Source of the DNA: Devosia subaequoris
GTDB lineage: Bacteria; Pseudomonadota; Alphaproteobacteria; Rhizobiales; Devosiaceae
DNA: 64,000 nt
NCBI RefSeq assembly: GCF_014197055.1
Contig: NZ_JACIEW010000001.1
Coordinates: forward strand, 496,001-560,000
Direction of reading: 5' to 3'
Made by a program: the position numbers and the translations under genes. The notes under the pieces are model-generated. The model was not told where the DNA came from, made no database searches, and worked only from the letters and a program-made list of their open reading frames with translations. Shown here one piece after another: positions 17,880 to 26,892 of this stretch; positions within the stretch are counted from its first letter, which is position 1; every line of letters starts with the position of its first letter.

Positions 17880-19148
17880 TTAGCCGACCTTGCGCATGAC
17901 CAGCGTGGCATTGGTACCACCAAAGCCGAAGCTGTTGGATAGTGCCACGTTGATCTCTGTCTTGAGCGGCGTATGCGGCACAAGATTCATCTCGGTCTCG
18001 ACCGAAGGATTGTCCAGGTTCAGCGTTGGCGGGGCGATATTGTCCCGCATGGCCAGCAGGCAGAAAATGGCCTCTACCGAACCCGCAGCCCCGAGCAGAT
18101 GGCCGACAGCGGACTTGGTCGAGCTCATTACGGCGCCCTTGGCCGCCTCGCCCATCACGCGGGTCACCGCACCAAGCTCGATTTCATCACCAAGAGGCGT
18201 CGATGTGCCGTGGGCATTGATGTAGTCGACCTCTGAGGCCGGAATACCGGCGCGCTTGATCGCCGCACTCATGGCGCGGAAACCGCCATCGCCATCCGGC
18301 GAGGGAGCAGTGATGTGATAGGCATCGCCCGACAGGCCGTAACCGATCACTTCACCATAAATCTTGGCGCCGCGGGCCTTGGCCCGCTCATAGTCTTCGA
18401 GCACGACAATACCTGCGCCCTCGCCCATGACGAAACCATCGCGGTCCTTGTCATAGGGGCGCGAGGCGGCAGTCGGGTTGTCGTTAAAGCCTGTCGAGAG
18501 CGCACGAGCTGCGGAAAAGCCGGCCAGCGACAGACGGTTGACGCAGCTCTCGGTACCACCCGCCACCATCACATCCGCATCACCCAATGCGATAAGACGG
18601 GCGGCATCGCCAATGGCGTGCGCACCTGTCGAGCATGCGGTGACGACCGAGTGGTTCGGCCCCTTGAGGCCGTAGCGGATCGAAACCTGGCCCGAGGCCA
18701 GGTTAATCAGTCGACCGGGGATAAAGAAGGGACTGATACGGCGGGGCCCCTTTTCATGCAGCGTGATGGAGGCATCATAGATGCCGCCCACGCCACCAAT
18801 GCCCGAGCCGATCAGGACGCCTGTGCGTTCCTGCTCTTCCTGGGTCTTGGGTTCGACGCCGGCATCTTCGATGGCCTGCTGGGACGCCGCCATGGCATAG
18901 ACGATGAATGGATCAACCTTGCGCTGCTCCTTCACCTCCATCCATTCGTCGGGATTGTACTTGCCATCGGCATAGTCCCCAAGCGGAATGCGGTGAGCGA
19001 TCTGGCAGGCAATATCGTCGATCTCAAAATCGTCGATACGCTTGGCGCCACTCTTGCCTGCAAGAATGTTGGCCCAGGTCGCTTCCACGCCGCAACCAAG
19101 CGGTGTGACAAGCCCCAGTCCGGTGACGACGACTCGGCGCAATTCCAT
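17880..19148 (-). CDS. fabF: Beta-ketoacyl-ACP synthase II
   Basis: FabF condenses malonyl-ACP with acyl-ACP in fatty acid elongation. The 422-residue protein starts MELRRVVVTGLGLVTPLG and carries the catalytic triad: Cys in VTACSTGAHAIG, His in INAHGTSTPLGD and His in KSAVGHLLGAAG. The end FGFGGTNATLVMRKV is typical. It lies 22 bp behind acpP, the normal acpP-fabF pair of type II fatty acid synthesis. Length and motifs leave little doubt about FabF versus FabB. Confidence 0.97.
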   Translation of the reverse strand: MELRRVVVTGLGLVTPLGCGVEATWANILAGKSGAKRIDDFEIDDIACQIAHRIPLGDYADGKYNPDEWMEVKEQRKVDPFIVYAMAASQQAIEDAGVEPKTQEEQERTGVLIGSGIGGVGGIYDASITLHEKGPRRISPFFIPGRLINLASGQVSIRYGLKGPNHSVVTACSTGAHAIGDAARLIALGDADVMVAGGTESCVNRLSLAGFSAARALSTGFNDNPTAASRPYDKDRDGFVMGEGAGIVVLEDYERAKARGAKIYGEVIGYGLSGDAYHITAPSPDGDGGFRAMSAAIKRAGIPASEVDYINAHGTSTPLGDEIELGAVTRVMGEAAKGAVMSSTKSAVGHLLGAAGSVEAIFCLLAMRDNIAPPTLNLDNPSVETEMNLVPHTPLKTEINVALSNSFGFGGTNATLVMRKVG

Positions 19149-19170
19149 GGTCAGCGGCCTAACCCCAGCG

Positions 19171-19407
19171 TTAGCTGGTGGCCTTGGTCAGGAAGGCGAC
19201 CGCGTCACCGAAAGTCTGGATCGACTCGGCTGCGTCGTCGGGGATCTCGACCGAGAACTCTTCCTCGAATGCCATCACCAGCTCGACCTGATCCAGCGAA
19301 TCTGCGCCCAGATCGTCGATGAAGCTGGCCTTTTCGGTGACCTTCTCGGCATCCACATTGAGGTGTTCCACAACGATCTTGCGGACCCGATCAGCGACAT
19401 CGCTCAT
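19171..19407 (-). CDS. acpP: Acyl carrier protein
   Basis: The 78-residue acidic protein carries growing acyl chains on a 4'-phosphopantetheine arm attached to the Ser of [15 protein letters not shown]. It starts [19 protein letters not shown], is standard in length, and ends in a short tail KATS. Downstream fabF is close, while the 295-bp gap on the upstream side suggests its own promoter. High expression is expected of this gene, and a purine-rich AAGGGAAG sits upstream of the start. Confidence 0.98.
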   Translation of the reverse strand: MSDVADRVRKIVVEHLNVDAEKVTEKASFIDDLGADSLDQVELVMAFEEEFSVEIPDDAAESIQTFGDAVAFLTKATS

Positions 19408-19664
19408 ATTTGACTTCCCTTTTTAGAAATCGACGTTTCATTTCGCTTCTTATTGGCGCGAAGCCAAATCATCAAGCGCACAATTGGTTTGCACTGGGGC
19501 AATGTATGCGGCCTTCTGGGCGCCCGCAAGGCGGGCCAGCAAGATCGACCGGGGCGCGAGGTACCATGTTTTATCCGCCATAGCCAGCCGCAATTGCCAA
19601 GGTTTCCAAGGCTTTTGCCATGTAGTACCGCCATTCGAGCATAGCTCTCATCGCCTTCTCACCT
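19408..19664. other. Intergenic region between fabG and acpP
   Basis: About 260 bp without a recognisable gene lie between the fabG hairpins and acpP. The acpP promoter should be here. Two stretches resemble sequences near 46505-46590: one at about 19565-19600 (CCATAGCCAGCCG) and one at 19630-19660. So the dispersed repeat may reach beyond its hairpin. Confidence 0.45.
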
Positions 19665-19702
19665 CAAATCTCTCCATCGGAGAAATTTGATCCTGGGACG
19701 GA
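19665..19702 (-). repeat. Post-stop hairpin pair, copy B (after fabG)
   Basis: The outer hairpin at 19665-19689 pairs AAATCTCTCC with GGAGAAATTT around loop ATC. Its only irregular position is C-A on the plus strand but U-G in minus-strand RNA, so it pairs fully in the fabG message. An inner hairpin (TTGATCC/GGATCAA, loop TGGGAC, 19687 to about 19707) runs into the fabG stop codon. The sequence beyond the outer hairpin (CCATTCGAGCATAGCTCTC) resembles the flank of copy D. Confidence 0.7.
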
Positions 19703-20440
19703 TCAAAGCATCGCCATGCCGCCATTCACATTGAGCGTGTGCCCGGTGATGTAGGCCGCAGAATCGCTGGCAAGGAACACCGTACAGCCGGCAATTTCCT
19801 GTGCAGTACCAAGCCGGCCGGCCGGAACGCCCGAAAGGATCGAGTCGCGCTGCTTGTCGTTGAGTTCGTCGGTCATGGCGGAGGCGATGAAACCCGGCGC
19901 GATGGAATTGACGGTGATATTGCGGCTCGCGACCTCATAGGCCAGCGCCTTGTTCATACCGATCAGGCCGGCTTTCGAGGCGGCATAATTGCCCTGCCCC
20001 GGATTGCCCATCACGCCCACCACGGAAGAAATGCCGATAATGCGGCCCCAGCGCGCCTTCATCATGCCGCGCAGCACAGCGCGGTTGAGATGAAAGGCGG
20101 CCGTGAGATTGACGGCGATGACGTCGTCCCATTCCTCGTCCTTCATGCGCATGAACAGATTATCGCGCGTCATGCCGGCATTGTTGACCAGGATATCGAC
20201 GCCACCCATGGCAGCCTCGGCCGCCGGCACGAGTTTGTCGACTTCGTCGAGCTTGGAGAGGTTCGCAGGCAGGATGGGACAATCCTTGCCGATTTCCTTG
20301 GCCGTATCTTCCAGCGCGCCCACCCGGGTACCTGAAAGAGCTACCGTCGCGCCTGCAGCGGCCAGGGCCTTGGCGATTTCGCGGCCAATACCACCGCTGG
20401 CGCCCGTAACCAGGGCGCGTTTACCAGAAAGATCAAACAT
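19703..20440 (-). CDS. fabG: 3-oxoacyl-ACP reductase
   Basis: FabG reduces 3-ketoacyl-ACP with NADPH in fatty acid synthesis. The 245-residue short-chain dehydrogenase starts MFDLSGKRALVTGASGGIGR (TGASGGIG nucleotide loop). It has NNAGMTRDN, the catalytic Ser in GISSVVG, and Tyr and Lys in YAASKAGLIG. The end GHTLNVNGGMAML is typical. fabD lies 57 bp upstream and acpP downstream, completing fabD-fabG-acpP-fabF. Confidence 0.97.
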   Translation of the reverse strand: MFDLSGKRALVTGASGGIGREIAKALAAAGATVALSGTRVGALEDTAKEIGKDCPILPANLSKLDEVDKLVPAAEAAMGGVDILVNNAGMTRDNLFMRMKDEEWDDVIAVNLTAAFHLNRAVLRGMMKARWGRIIGISSVVGVMGNPGQGNYAASKAGLIGMNKALAYEVASRNITVNSIAPGFIASAMTDELNDKQRDSILSGVPAGRLGTAQEIAGCTVFLASDSAAYITGHTLNVNGGMAML

Positions 20441-20497
20441 TTAGGTCTCCTCCGGGGAGAAAGCGATTCAAGCGCTTGAGATTGTGAATCAAGTGGC

Positions 20498-21448
20498 TCA
20501 GGTGGCCAACTGGGCCGCGAAAGCTTCGATGTCGGCCGGCGTACCAACGGCCTGGGCCGATGCGTCCGGCGCGATGCGTTTGGCCAGTCCTGTCAGCACC
20601 TTGCCCGAGCCGAGTTCGACCAGATTGGCCACACCGCCCGCAGTGGTGAGCCAGGTGACGCTTTCAGTCCAACGCACAACACCGGTCACTTGTTCGACCA
20701 GACGCTGGCGGATTTCATCCGGATCGGAAATCGGCGCGGCCAGCACATTGGCGACCAGAGGCACCACGGGCGCCTTCATTTCGACTTCAGCAAGCGCGGC
20801 CGCCATGGCGTCGGCGGCCGGCTGCATCAGCGAACAGTGGAACGGCGCGCTAACCGGCAGCAGCAAGGCGCGCTTGGCACCCTTGCCCTTGGCAATATCG
20901 AGGGCGCGCTCGATGGCGGCCGTGGCGCCGGAGATCACCACCTGTCCTGGGGCATTGTCATTGGCGACAGCACAAACCTCGCCCTGAGCGGCTTCATCGG
21001 CCACGGCCTGTGCGGTCTCGAGGTCGAGGCCCAGCAGCGCCGCCATGGCACCATGCCCCACCGGAACGGCTTTCTGCATGGCCTGGCCACGTGTGCGCAG
21101 CAGGCGCGCGGCATCGGCCAGGCTGAAAGTGCCGGCGGCACACAGCGCCGAGTATTCGCCCAGTGAGTGACCGGCGACATATTTTGCGTGGTCCTTAAGT
21201 GAGAGGCCCCTGGCCTCGAGCACCCGGATTACCGCTACGCTGACGGCCATCAGCGCGGGCTGCGCGTTTTCTGTCAAACGCAGAATGTCTTCAGGCCCCT
21301 CGAACATGATGGAGGAAAGTCGCTCGCCCAAAGCCTCGTCCACCTCGTGAAAGACGGCCCGCGCTTCGGAAAATTCGTGCGCCAGATCCTTGCCCATGCC
21401 GACAGTCTGGCTGCCCTGACCGGGAAAAGTGAAAGCGGAGATGGACAT
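20498..21448 (-). CDS. fabD: Malonyl-CoA:ACP transacylase
   Basis: FabD loads malonyl groups from CoA onto acyl carrier protein. The start is ATG 21448 (MSISAFTFPGQGSQTVGMG) behind AAAAGGGA; an in-frame ATG at 21478 is too far upstream for the family. The 316-residue enzyme has the nucleophilic Ser in AGHSLGEYSAL, Arg in LRTRGQAMQ and the His region PVSAPFHCSLM. It is the first gene of the fab cluster on this strand, divergent from rpsF. Confidence 0.97.
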   Translation of the reverse strand: MSISAFTFPGQGSQTVGMGKDLAHEFSEARAVFHEVDEALGERLSSIMFEGPEDILRLTENAQPALMAVSVAVIRVLEARGLSLKDHAKYVAGHSLGEYSALCAAGTFSLADAARLLRTRGQAMQKAVPVGHGAMAALLGLDLETAQAVADEAAQGEVCAVANDNAPGQVVISGATAAIERALDIAKGKGAKRALLLPVSAPFHCSLMQPAADAMAAALAEVEMKAPVVPLVANVLAAPISDPDEIRQRLVEQVTGVVRWTESVTWLTTAGGVANLVELGSGKVLTGLAKRIAPDASAQAVGTPADIEAFAAQLAT

Positions 21449-21763
21449 GTTCGATCCCTTTTCGAGCCAATGTGACAAGCCGCAAGCGGCCTGTCCAGTT
21501 GCCCGGCGCTTTGCCGGGTGTGTGTGGCGGAGTCAAGACGAACGGACGCGCCGCTTGCCTTCTTCCCCTCATTCCTCTATAGCCGCGCCAGCAATTCGTT
21601 TGGCCGGGGGCTGAACGGAGGGTTTGTGCTTTGCATGAACAGGGTCCGGCGGACCCGGCCTCCCGTGTTCCCGCTCTTTGCAAGACTGCTTTGACGCCTT
21701 TCCGGCTTCGAAGGGGCTCCGCGCCAGGCATTGTTGAGTAAAACTCGAAAGGAAGGCGCATCA
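21449..21763. other. Divergent promoter and leader region between fabD and rpsF
   Basis: This 315-bp gap must hold promoters for fabD (minus) and rpsF (plus). Near 21640-21660 there is a GC hairpin GGGTCC/GGACCC on the rpsF side. Several bacteria carry an S6:S18-binding leader RNA upstream of rpsF, and this region has the right place for one. I cannot confirm its consensus by eye. No coding frame here is convincing. Confidence 0.4.
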
Positions 21764-22150
21764 ATGGCCCTCTACGAACATATCTACCTGGCTCGCCAGG
21801 ACGTTTCCCAGCAGCAGGTTGAGGAACTGACCGCACAGCTCGCCGAAATTCTCGGTCAGGGCGGCGGCAAGATCACCAAGAACGAATATTGGGGCCTCAA
21901 GGGTCTCTCCTACCGCATCCGCAAGAACCGCAAGGCGCACTACACCCTGCTCAACATCGACGCACCGGCCACCGCCGTTGCCGAGATGGAGCGCCAGATG
22001 CGCATCAATGAAGACATCCTGCGCTTCATGACCGTGCGCGTCGACGAGCTGGAAGAAGGCCCGTCCGCGATGATGCAGAAGCGCGACCGTGACGACCGCG
22101 ATGGCGGCCGTGGTGGCTTCTCCGGCGAACGCCGTCCGCGCCGCTTCTAA
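21764..22150 (+). CDS. rpsF: 30S ribosomal protein bS6
   Basis: bS6 binds the central domain of 16S rRNA together with bS18. The start is ATG 21764 ([18 protein letters not shown]) behind GAAAGGAAGG, giving 128 residues. The family signature region [17 protein letters not shown] is clear, and the charged tail ([16 protein letters not shown]) is typical of alphaproteobacteria. It heads the rpsF-rpsR-rplI operon, 20 bp before rpsR. Confidence 0.98.
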   Translation: MALYEHIYLARQDVSQQQVEELTAQLAEILGQGGGKITKNEYWGLKGLSYRIRKNRKAHYTLLNIDAPATAVAEMERQMRINEDILRFMTVRVDELEEGPSAMMQKRDRDDRDGGRGGFSGERRPRRF

Positions 22151-22170
22151 GAGACAAGGAAGAAAACAAA

Positions 22171-22425
22171 ATGGCTATCAAAGACCTTACCACTTCCCAG
22201 GCTCGCCGTCCGTTCCAGCGTCGCCGCAAGACCTGCCCGTTCTCCGGCGAGAACGCACCGCGCATCGACTACAAGGATGTACGCCTGCTTTCGCGCTACG
22301 TCTCCGAGCGCGGCAAGATTGTGCCGAGCCGCATCACCGCCGTTTCGGCCAAGAAGCAGCGCGAACTGGCCCGTGCCATCAAGCGCGCCCGCTTCATCGG
22401 CCTGATGCCCTACGCCGTCCAGTAA
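22171..22425 (+). CDS. rpsR: 30S ribosomal protein bS18
   Basis: The 84-residue basic protein partners bS6 in the small subunit. Typical stretches are [54 protein letters not shown] and the end IGLMPYAVQ. It lies between rpsF and rplI in the usual operon order. Start ATG 22171 has AAGGAAGAAA just upstream. Confidence 0.98.
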   Translation: MAIKDLTTSQARRPFQRRRKTCPFSGENAPRIDYKDVRLLSRYVSERGKIVPSRITAVSAKKQRELARAIKRARFIGLMPYAVQ

Positions 22426-22458
22426 GCTTTAGCTACACTGAGACTGCATCGCTGGGGT

Positions 22459-22499
22459 CGCGAATGGTTCGCGGCTCCTAACCGCTCCTTGAAGAGCGG
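22459..22499 (+). other. Two small hairpins between rpsR and rplI
   Basis: The 94-bp rpsR-rplI gap contains CGCGAA/TTCGCG (22459-22473, loop TGG) and CCGCTC/GAGCGG (22482-22499, loop CTTGAA). The second ends about 20 bp before the rplI start, close to its ribosome site AAAGGAAAAAG. They could set the relative yield of bL9 or serve as processing sites. No U run follows, so neither is a plain terminator. Confidence 0.45.
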
Positions 22500-22519
22500 G
22501 ACAGCCAAAGGAAAAAGAC

Positions 22520-23086
22520 ATGAAAGTCATTCTGCTCGAGCGCGTTGGCCGTACCGGCACCATCGGCGACGAAGTCAACGTCAAGGACGGTTTTGCCCGT
22601 AACTTCCTGCTGCCCCAGGGCAAGGCCCTGCGCGCCACGGAAGCCAACCGCAAGAAGTTCGAAAACGAACGCGCCCATATCGAACAGCGCAATGAAGAGC
22701 GCCGCAATGCCGCCGCTGGCATTGCCGAAGGTCTGAACGGTCATGCCGTGATCATGATTCGTCAGGCTGGTGAAACCGGCCAGCTCTACGGTTCGGTTGC
22801 TGCCCGCGACATCGTCGAGGCCCTGGCCAATGACGGCTTTACCGTCCAGCGCAATCAGGTCGACCTTGCCGATCCGATCAAGACCGTCGGCGTTCACAAT
22901 GTCGATCTGTCGTTGCACCCGGAAGTGGCCGTTTCGATCACTGTCAACGTGGCGCGCTCGGAAGACGAAGCCGAACGTCAGGCCGCTGGTGAAGACGTCT
23001 CCGTCCCCGCCTTCGACAGCGATGAAGATGGCGACTTCGCAGCCGGCCAGGCCGCTGCTGCCGCTGAAGACCGCTTCGAAGAGTAG
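22520..23086 (+). CDS. rplI: 50S ribosomal protein bL9
   Basis: bL9 binds 23S rRNA near the L1 stalk and reaches across the ribosome through a long helix. The 188-residue protein begins [19 protein letters not shown] and has the N-domain phrase [19 protein letters not shown], a connecting helix and a C-domain with [12 protein letters not shown] and [15 protein letters not shown]. An acidic tail of about 35 residues extends it beyond the E. coli length, as is common in alphaproteobacteria. Confidence 0.98.
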   Translation: MKVILLERVGRTGTIGDEVNVKDGFARNFLLPQGKALRATEANRKKFENERAHIEQRNEERRNAAAGIAEGLNGHAVIMIRQAGETGQLYGSVAARDIVEALANDGFTVQRNQVDLADPIKTVGVHNVDLSLHPEVAVSITVNVARSEDEAERQAAGEDVSVPAFDSDEDGDFAAGQAAAAAEDRFEE

Positions 23087-23108
23087 TCTTCGATCAAATC
23101 CGCTTTTG

Positions 23109-23135
23109 AAAGGCCGGGCCAATGCCCGGCCTTTT
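23109..23135 (+). terminator. Rho-independent terminator of the rpsF operon
   Basis: An 8-bp GC stem (23112-23119 with 23124-23131, loop CAAT), flanked by AAA and TTTT, lies 25 bp behind the rplI stop. TTTTGCTTTT follows the stem. This is a textbook terminator for rpsF-rpsR-rplI. Confidence 0.85.
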
Positions 23136-23328
23136 GCTTTTGCACGACAATTGCGACAGACTCAGTGCAGCGCGCCAGTGAGTCTTGAGAAGCAACCGGC
23201 GTCAGGTGAAATCCCCGTTGTCCACAGAGTTCACAGGGGCCATCAGGGAAACTTTAACCCCCGTCCCGCTAGCCCAAGACTCAGCGCCAAAATGCATGGT
23301 TAAGAAAGGCTAACCCCCAGGAAGACCC

Positions 23329-24813
23329 ATGGCCGAGATCGCCCGCCTTCACCCTGCCGATGACAAGTCGTTTCGCGTCGCACCGCACAATGTGGATGTT
23401 GAGCAGGCGCTGCTGGGCGCCATTCTGATCAACAATGACGCGTTCTATCGCGTCGCCGATTTCCTGCTGCCAGAGCATTTCTACGAGCCGATCCACCGCG
23501 ACATTTATGAACTCGCCGGCAAGATCATCCGCGCCGGCAAGGCGGCGGAACCGGCTACGCTCAAGACCCATCTGCCTGACCAATTGCTGCCCGAAGTCAC
23601 CATGATGCAGTACCTCTCGCGTCTGGCGGCAGAAGCGACGACCGTGCTCAATGCCGGCGATTATGGACAGGCGATCTATGATCTGGCCATACGCCGCAAT
23701 CTGATCATGGTGGGCGAGGAAATGGTCGGCGTCGCCTATGACAGCGATGTCGAGATGACCCCGGTCAAGCAGATCGAAAAGGTCGAGGGCGAACTGTTCC
23801 TGCTTGCGGAAAAGGGCCGCTATGACGGGGGCTTCCAGGCCTTCAGTTCGGCACTCAACGCCTCCATCCAGATGGCAGGCGAAGCTTTTCAACGCGATGG
23901 CGGCCTTTCCGGCGTCGCAACCGATCTGCATGATCTTGACCGGCAGATGGGCGGCCTGCAGCGAAGCGACCTGATCATCCTGGCTGGTCGTCCCGCCATG
24001 GGTAAAACCTCGCTGGTGACCAATATCGCCTATAATGTCGCCAAGAACTGGCGGGGCGATGTGACACCCGATGGGCATTCCAAAACTGTCAACGGCGGCA
24101 TTGTCGGCTTCTTCAGCCTGGAAATGAGTTCCGAACAGCTCGCCACCCGTATTCTGGCCGAGCAGGCAGAGATCTCCTCGTCGGACATTCGCCGCGGTCG
24201 CATTCACGACAATCAGTTCGCCAAGCTGGTCGACGTGTCCAATGTGATGAGCAAGGTGCCGCTCTATATTGACGACACCGGCGGTATCTCGGTGGCCCAG
24301 CTTGCCGCCCGCGCACGGCGTCTGAAACGCCAAAAGGGTCTGGATCTGCTCATCGTCGACTATTTGCAGTTGCTCTCGGGCTCCTCCAAAGCCTCGAGCC
24401 AGAACCGCGTGCAGGAACTGACCGAAATCACCACCACGCTCAAGGCGCTGGCCAAGGAACTCGAAGTGCCGGTGATCGCGCTGTCCCAGCTTTCCCGTCA
24501 GGTGGAAGCGCGCGACGACAAGCATCCGCAATTGGCCGACTTGCGCGAATCGGGCTCTATCGAACAGGACGCGGACGTGGTCTTGTTCGTGTATCGTGAA
24601 GAATATTATCTCAAGAACAAGGAGCCCAAAGAGGGCACGCCGGAGCATCTGACCTGGCAGGGCGAAATGGAAAAGGTGCATGGCAAGGCGGAAGTGATCA
24701 TCGCCAAGCAGCGCCACGGCCCCACCGGCACAGTGCAGTTGAGCTTCGAGGCGCAGTTTACCCGCTTTGGTAACCTTGCTCGGGCAGATTATCTGCCTGA
24801 ACGCATGGAATAG
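23329..24813 (+). CDS. dnaB: Replicative DNA helicase
   Basis: DnaB is the hexameric helicase that opens the fork and recruits primase. The 494-residue protein has the N-terminal dimer domain (PHNVDVEQALLGAILINND), a linker, and the RecA-like motor with Walker A GRPAMGKTSL, FFSLEMSSEQLATR, Walker B LLIVDYLQLL and QLSRQVEARDDKHPQLADLR. The C terminus RHGPTGTVQLSFEAQFTRF is canonical. No intein interrupts it. A DnaA-box-like TTGTCCACA lies at 23218-23226. alr starts 2 bp after the stop. Confidence 0.98.
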   Translation: MAEIARLHPADDKSFRVAPHNVDVEQALLGAILINNDAFYRVADFLLPEHFYEPIHRDIYELAGKIIRAGKAAEPATLKTHLPDQLLPEVTMMQYLSRLAAEATTVLNAGDYGQAIYDLAIRRNLIMVGEEMVGVAYDSDVEMTPVKQIEKVEGELFLLAEKGRYDGGFQAFSSALNASIQMAGEAFQRDGGLSGVATDLHDLDRQMGGLQRSDLIILAGRPAMGKTSLVTNIAYNVAKNWRGDVTPDGHSKTVNGGIVGFFSLEMSSEQLATRILAEQAEISSSDIRRGRIHDNQFAKLVDVSNVMSKVPLYIDDTGGISVAQLAARARRLKRQKGLDLLIVDYLQLLSGSSKASSQNRVQELTEITTTLKALAKELEVPVIALSQLSRQVEARDDKHPQLADLRESGSIEQDADVVLFVYREEYYLKNKEPKEGTPEHLTWQGEMEKVHGKAEVIIAKQRHGPTGTVQLSFEAQFTRFGNLARADYLPERME

Positions 24814-24815
24814 GC

Positions 24816-25943
24816 ATGGCGCTGACTTCTGGCCTTGGCGGCCAATTGAGCATCGATCTGGGGGCCCTGGCCCGAAACTGGCGGGCCCTGGACAAGGTGA
24901 GCGCCGGCGCGTTGACCGCTGCGGTGGTGAAGGCCGACGCCTATGGCACCGGCATCGAGCAGGCGTCAAAGGCGCTGCACGCGGCCGGCGCGCGCTTCTT
25001 CTTCGTGGCAACGCCCGATGAAGGCATGGCGGTACGCGCCGCTGTGCCCGATGCGCATATCTTCATTCTCTATGGGCTTTATCCGGGCGCTGCCAATCTC
25101 TACATCCGGCAGAACCTGATGCCGGTGCTCTCCTCCATGTCGATGTTGGAAGAGTGGATGGCCAAATGCATCGAGCGAAATGAGGCGTATCCGGCAGCCT
25201 TCCATTTTGACACCGGTATCAACCGTCTTGGTTTCCGCCTCAATGAGGCGAGCCTGGTGCGCGAAAGCATCGAAAAGCTTGGCTATGCGCCACAAATGGT
25301 GATGAGCCATCTGGCCTGTGCCGACACACCCAACCATGAAAAGAATCGCACGCAACTGGCGCTGTTCGGTTCGGTGATGTCGCAATTTCCCGGCATTCCG
25401 GCATCGCTCTCGAACTCGGCCGGGCTGATGACTGGACGCGACTATCATTTTCAGATGGTGCGTCCGGGCATTGCGCTCTATGGCGGCCGCGCCGTGGGTG
25501 GCCGGAAGAACCCGATGCAGCCGGTCGTCACCCTGCATGTGCCGATTCTGCAGGTTACCGAGGGCCGCACCGGTGAGTCGGTGGGCTATGGCGCCACCTA
25601 CACGCTCAACCGCAATTCGAAGCTGGCCATCCTCGGCTATGGCTATGCCGATGGCTTCCTGCGCGCGCTTTCGGGCACCAATCCGCGCCCAGGCGGCAAG
25701 GTCTTCATTCGCGGTAAGCTCTGCCCGGTGATTGGGCGGATTTCCATGGACCTGACCGTAGTCGACGTCACCGAGCTCGGCTCCGATCTCCCCACTCCTG
25801 GCGAAGGTGCCGAAGTGCTGGGCGCCAATGTCAGCATTGACGATCAAGCCGATGCGGCCGGCACCATTGGCTACGAGATTCTCACCAGCCTCAAGGGCCG
25901 CTATAGCCGCAACTATGTGGGCGACGGCAATTTGCCGGAGTGA
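24816..25943 (+). CDS. alr: Alanine racemase
   Basis: Alr interconverts L- and D-alanine with PLP, feeding peptidoglycan synthesis. The 375-residue enzyme has the PLP lysine in AAVVKADAYGTG, the second catalytic Tyr in ESVGYGATYTLNR and VIGRISMDLTVVDVT near the C-terminal domain. It follows dnaB by 2 bp, so it is cotranscribed. The end abuts the stop of the convergent small membrane protein gene. Confidence 0.96.
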   Translation: MALTSGLGGQLSIDLGALARNWRALDKVSAGALTAAVVKADAYGTGIEQASKALHAAGARFFFVATPDEGMAVRAAVPDAHIFILYGLYPGAANLYIRQNLMPVLSSMSMLEEWMAKCIERNEAYPAAFHFDTGINRLGFRLNEASLVRESIEKLGYAPQMVMSHLACADTPNHEKNRTQLALFGSVMSQFPGIPASLSNSAGLMTGRDYHFQMVRPGIALYGGRAVGGRKNPMQPVVTLHVPILQVTEGRTGESVGYGATYTLNRNSKLAILGYGYADGFLRALSGTNPRPGGKVFIRGKLCPVIGRISMDLTVVDVTELGSDLPTPGEGAEVLGANVSIDDQADAAGTIGYEILTSLKGRYSRNYVGDGNLPE

Positions 25944-26135
25944 TCAGGAGCCGTTGTTGATGAGTTCGGCAGGGTCATCTGCCGGTCCCGCAGGCAATTC
26001 CTTTTGCTCGGTAATCTCATTGGCCGTCCGCGCCCCGTCAACCTCTGGCGCCTGATTGTTGGCGATGAAGACGGTCACGGCAAAAACCACGACCACAATG
26101 ACGGCGACGATGGCGATGACCAGATTTTTGTTCAT
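25944..26135 (-). CDS. Small single-pass membrane protein
   Basis: The 63-residue product from ATG 26135 (MNKNLVIAIVAVIVVVVFAV) is one membrane helix followed by an acidic, Ala/Pro-rich tail. Upstream lies GAGAGCTCG-type purine sequence; the frame is also open to 26192. I recognise no family. It is convergent with alr, with no bases between the two stop codons. Confidence 0.55.
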   Translation of the reverse strand: MNKNLVIAIVAVIVVVVFAVTVFIANNQAPEVDGARTANEITEQKELPAGPADDPAELINNGS

Positions 26136-26335
26136 ATCGAGCTCTCCGTGCTCTGAAACAATCTGGAAGACCGAGAAGAGTTCCGTGCGCATACGCGGCT
26201 AGTCGAAATGTTGCCAACTTGTCGGCATGAGGCCCGTTTACAGCTCCGAGATCGCTCCAGGTTTGTTCTCATTTCGTTCTTGCCCAGAGATGCCGATTGC
26301 TGCTAGTTTGTCCCTGACTAGGCTTCGGGTTCGAC

Positions 26336-26890
26336 TTGGCAACATCAATTCCATTCTACGCCATCCTCCTGCGCGCCATCGGTCCTGCGACGCACAAGTT
26401 GATGAGCATGGCGCAGTGGCGAGAGGCCTCGGGGGCCGCTGGCTTCATCGCGCCCGAAACACTGGTCAATACGGGCAATATGATTGCCGGGTTCGAGGGC
26501 TCGTCGGCTGAGGCGGGCAAGGCGATGACCGGCGTGCTGCGCCAATTCGGGCTTGCCGAGAATGTCGTTCCAGTTCTGCGGACCCCGGCGCAGTTGAAAA
26601 AGCTGCTGCGCGCCGACCCGATTGCTGAGGCCGCGAAGGACCGCCCCGCCGAGACCGGTGTCTATTTCTTCGCAGCGCGGCAGCCAGACTTCACATGGCT
26701 GAACAGCCATGATGGTCCGGAGATCATCCACATTGTCGAGAAGCATCTGATCGTGGACTTCTCGCAGGACATCGCCAAGTCCGGCAAGCTGATCCGAAAA
26801 ATCGACAAGCAATGCGGGCTCAACACGGCCCGCAACTGGAACACACTGCGCAAACTGGCGGAACGCTCGATCGCGCGAGGGAAAGAATAA
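26336..26890 (+). CDS. DUF1697 family protein
   Basis: The 184-residue protein resembles DUF1697: an opening FYAILLRAIGPATHKLMSM, then ETLVNTGNMIAGFEGSS (family: SGNVVF-like strand) and the conserved end LNTARNWNTLRKLAE. The start is uncertain. TTG 26336 is the only candidate before the first strand, without a clear ribosome site. The family's biochemical role is unknown. radA begins 2 bp later. Confidence 0.75.
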   Translation: MATSIPFYAILLRAIGPATHKLMSMAQWREASGAAGFIAPETLVNTGNMIAGFEGSSAEAGKAMTGVLRQFGLAENVVPVLRTPAQLKKLLRADPIAEAAKDRPAETGVYFFAARQPDFTWLNSHDGPEIIHIVEKHLIVDFSQDIAKSGKLIRKIDKQCGLNTARNWNTLRKLAERSIARGKE

Positions 26891-26892
26891 AC

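Noticed and set aside
23281-25011. A 576-codon open frame on the minus strand opposite dnaB
   Set aside because: It runs antisense to the certain dnaB and alr genes, has low-complexity His/Arg/Gln-rich composition and matches nothing. Long antisense frames are expected in high-GC DNA.
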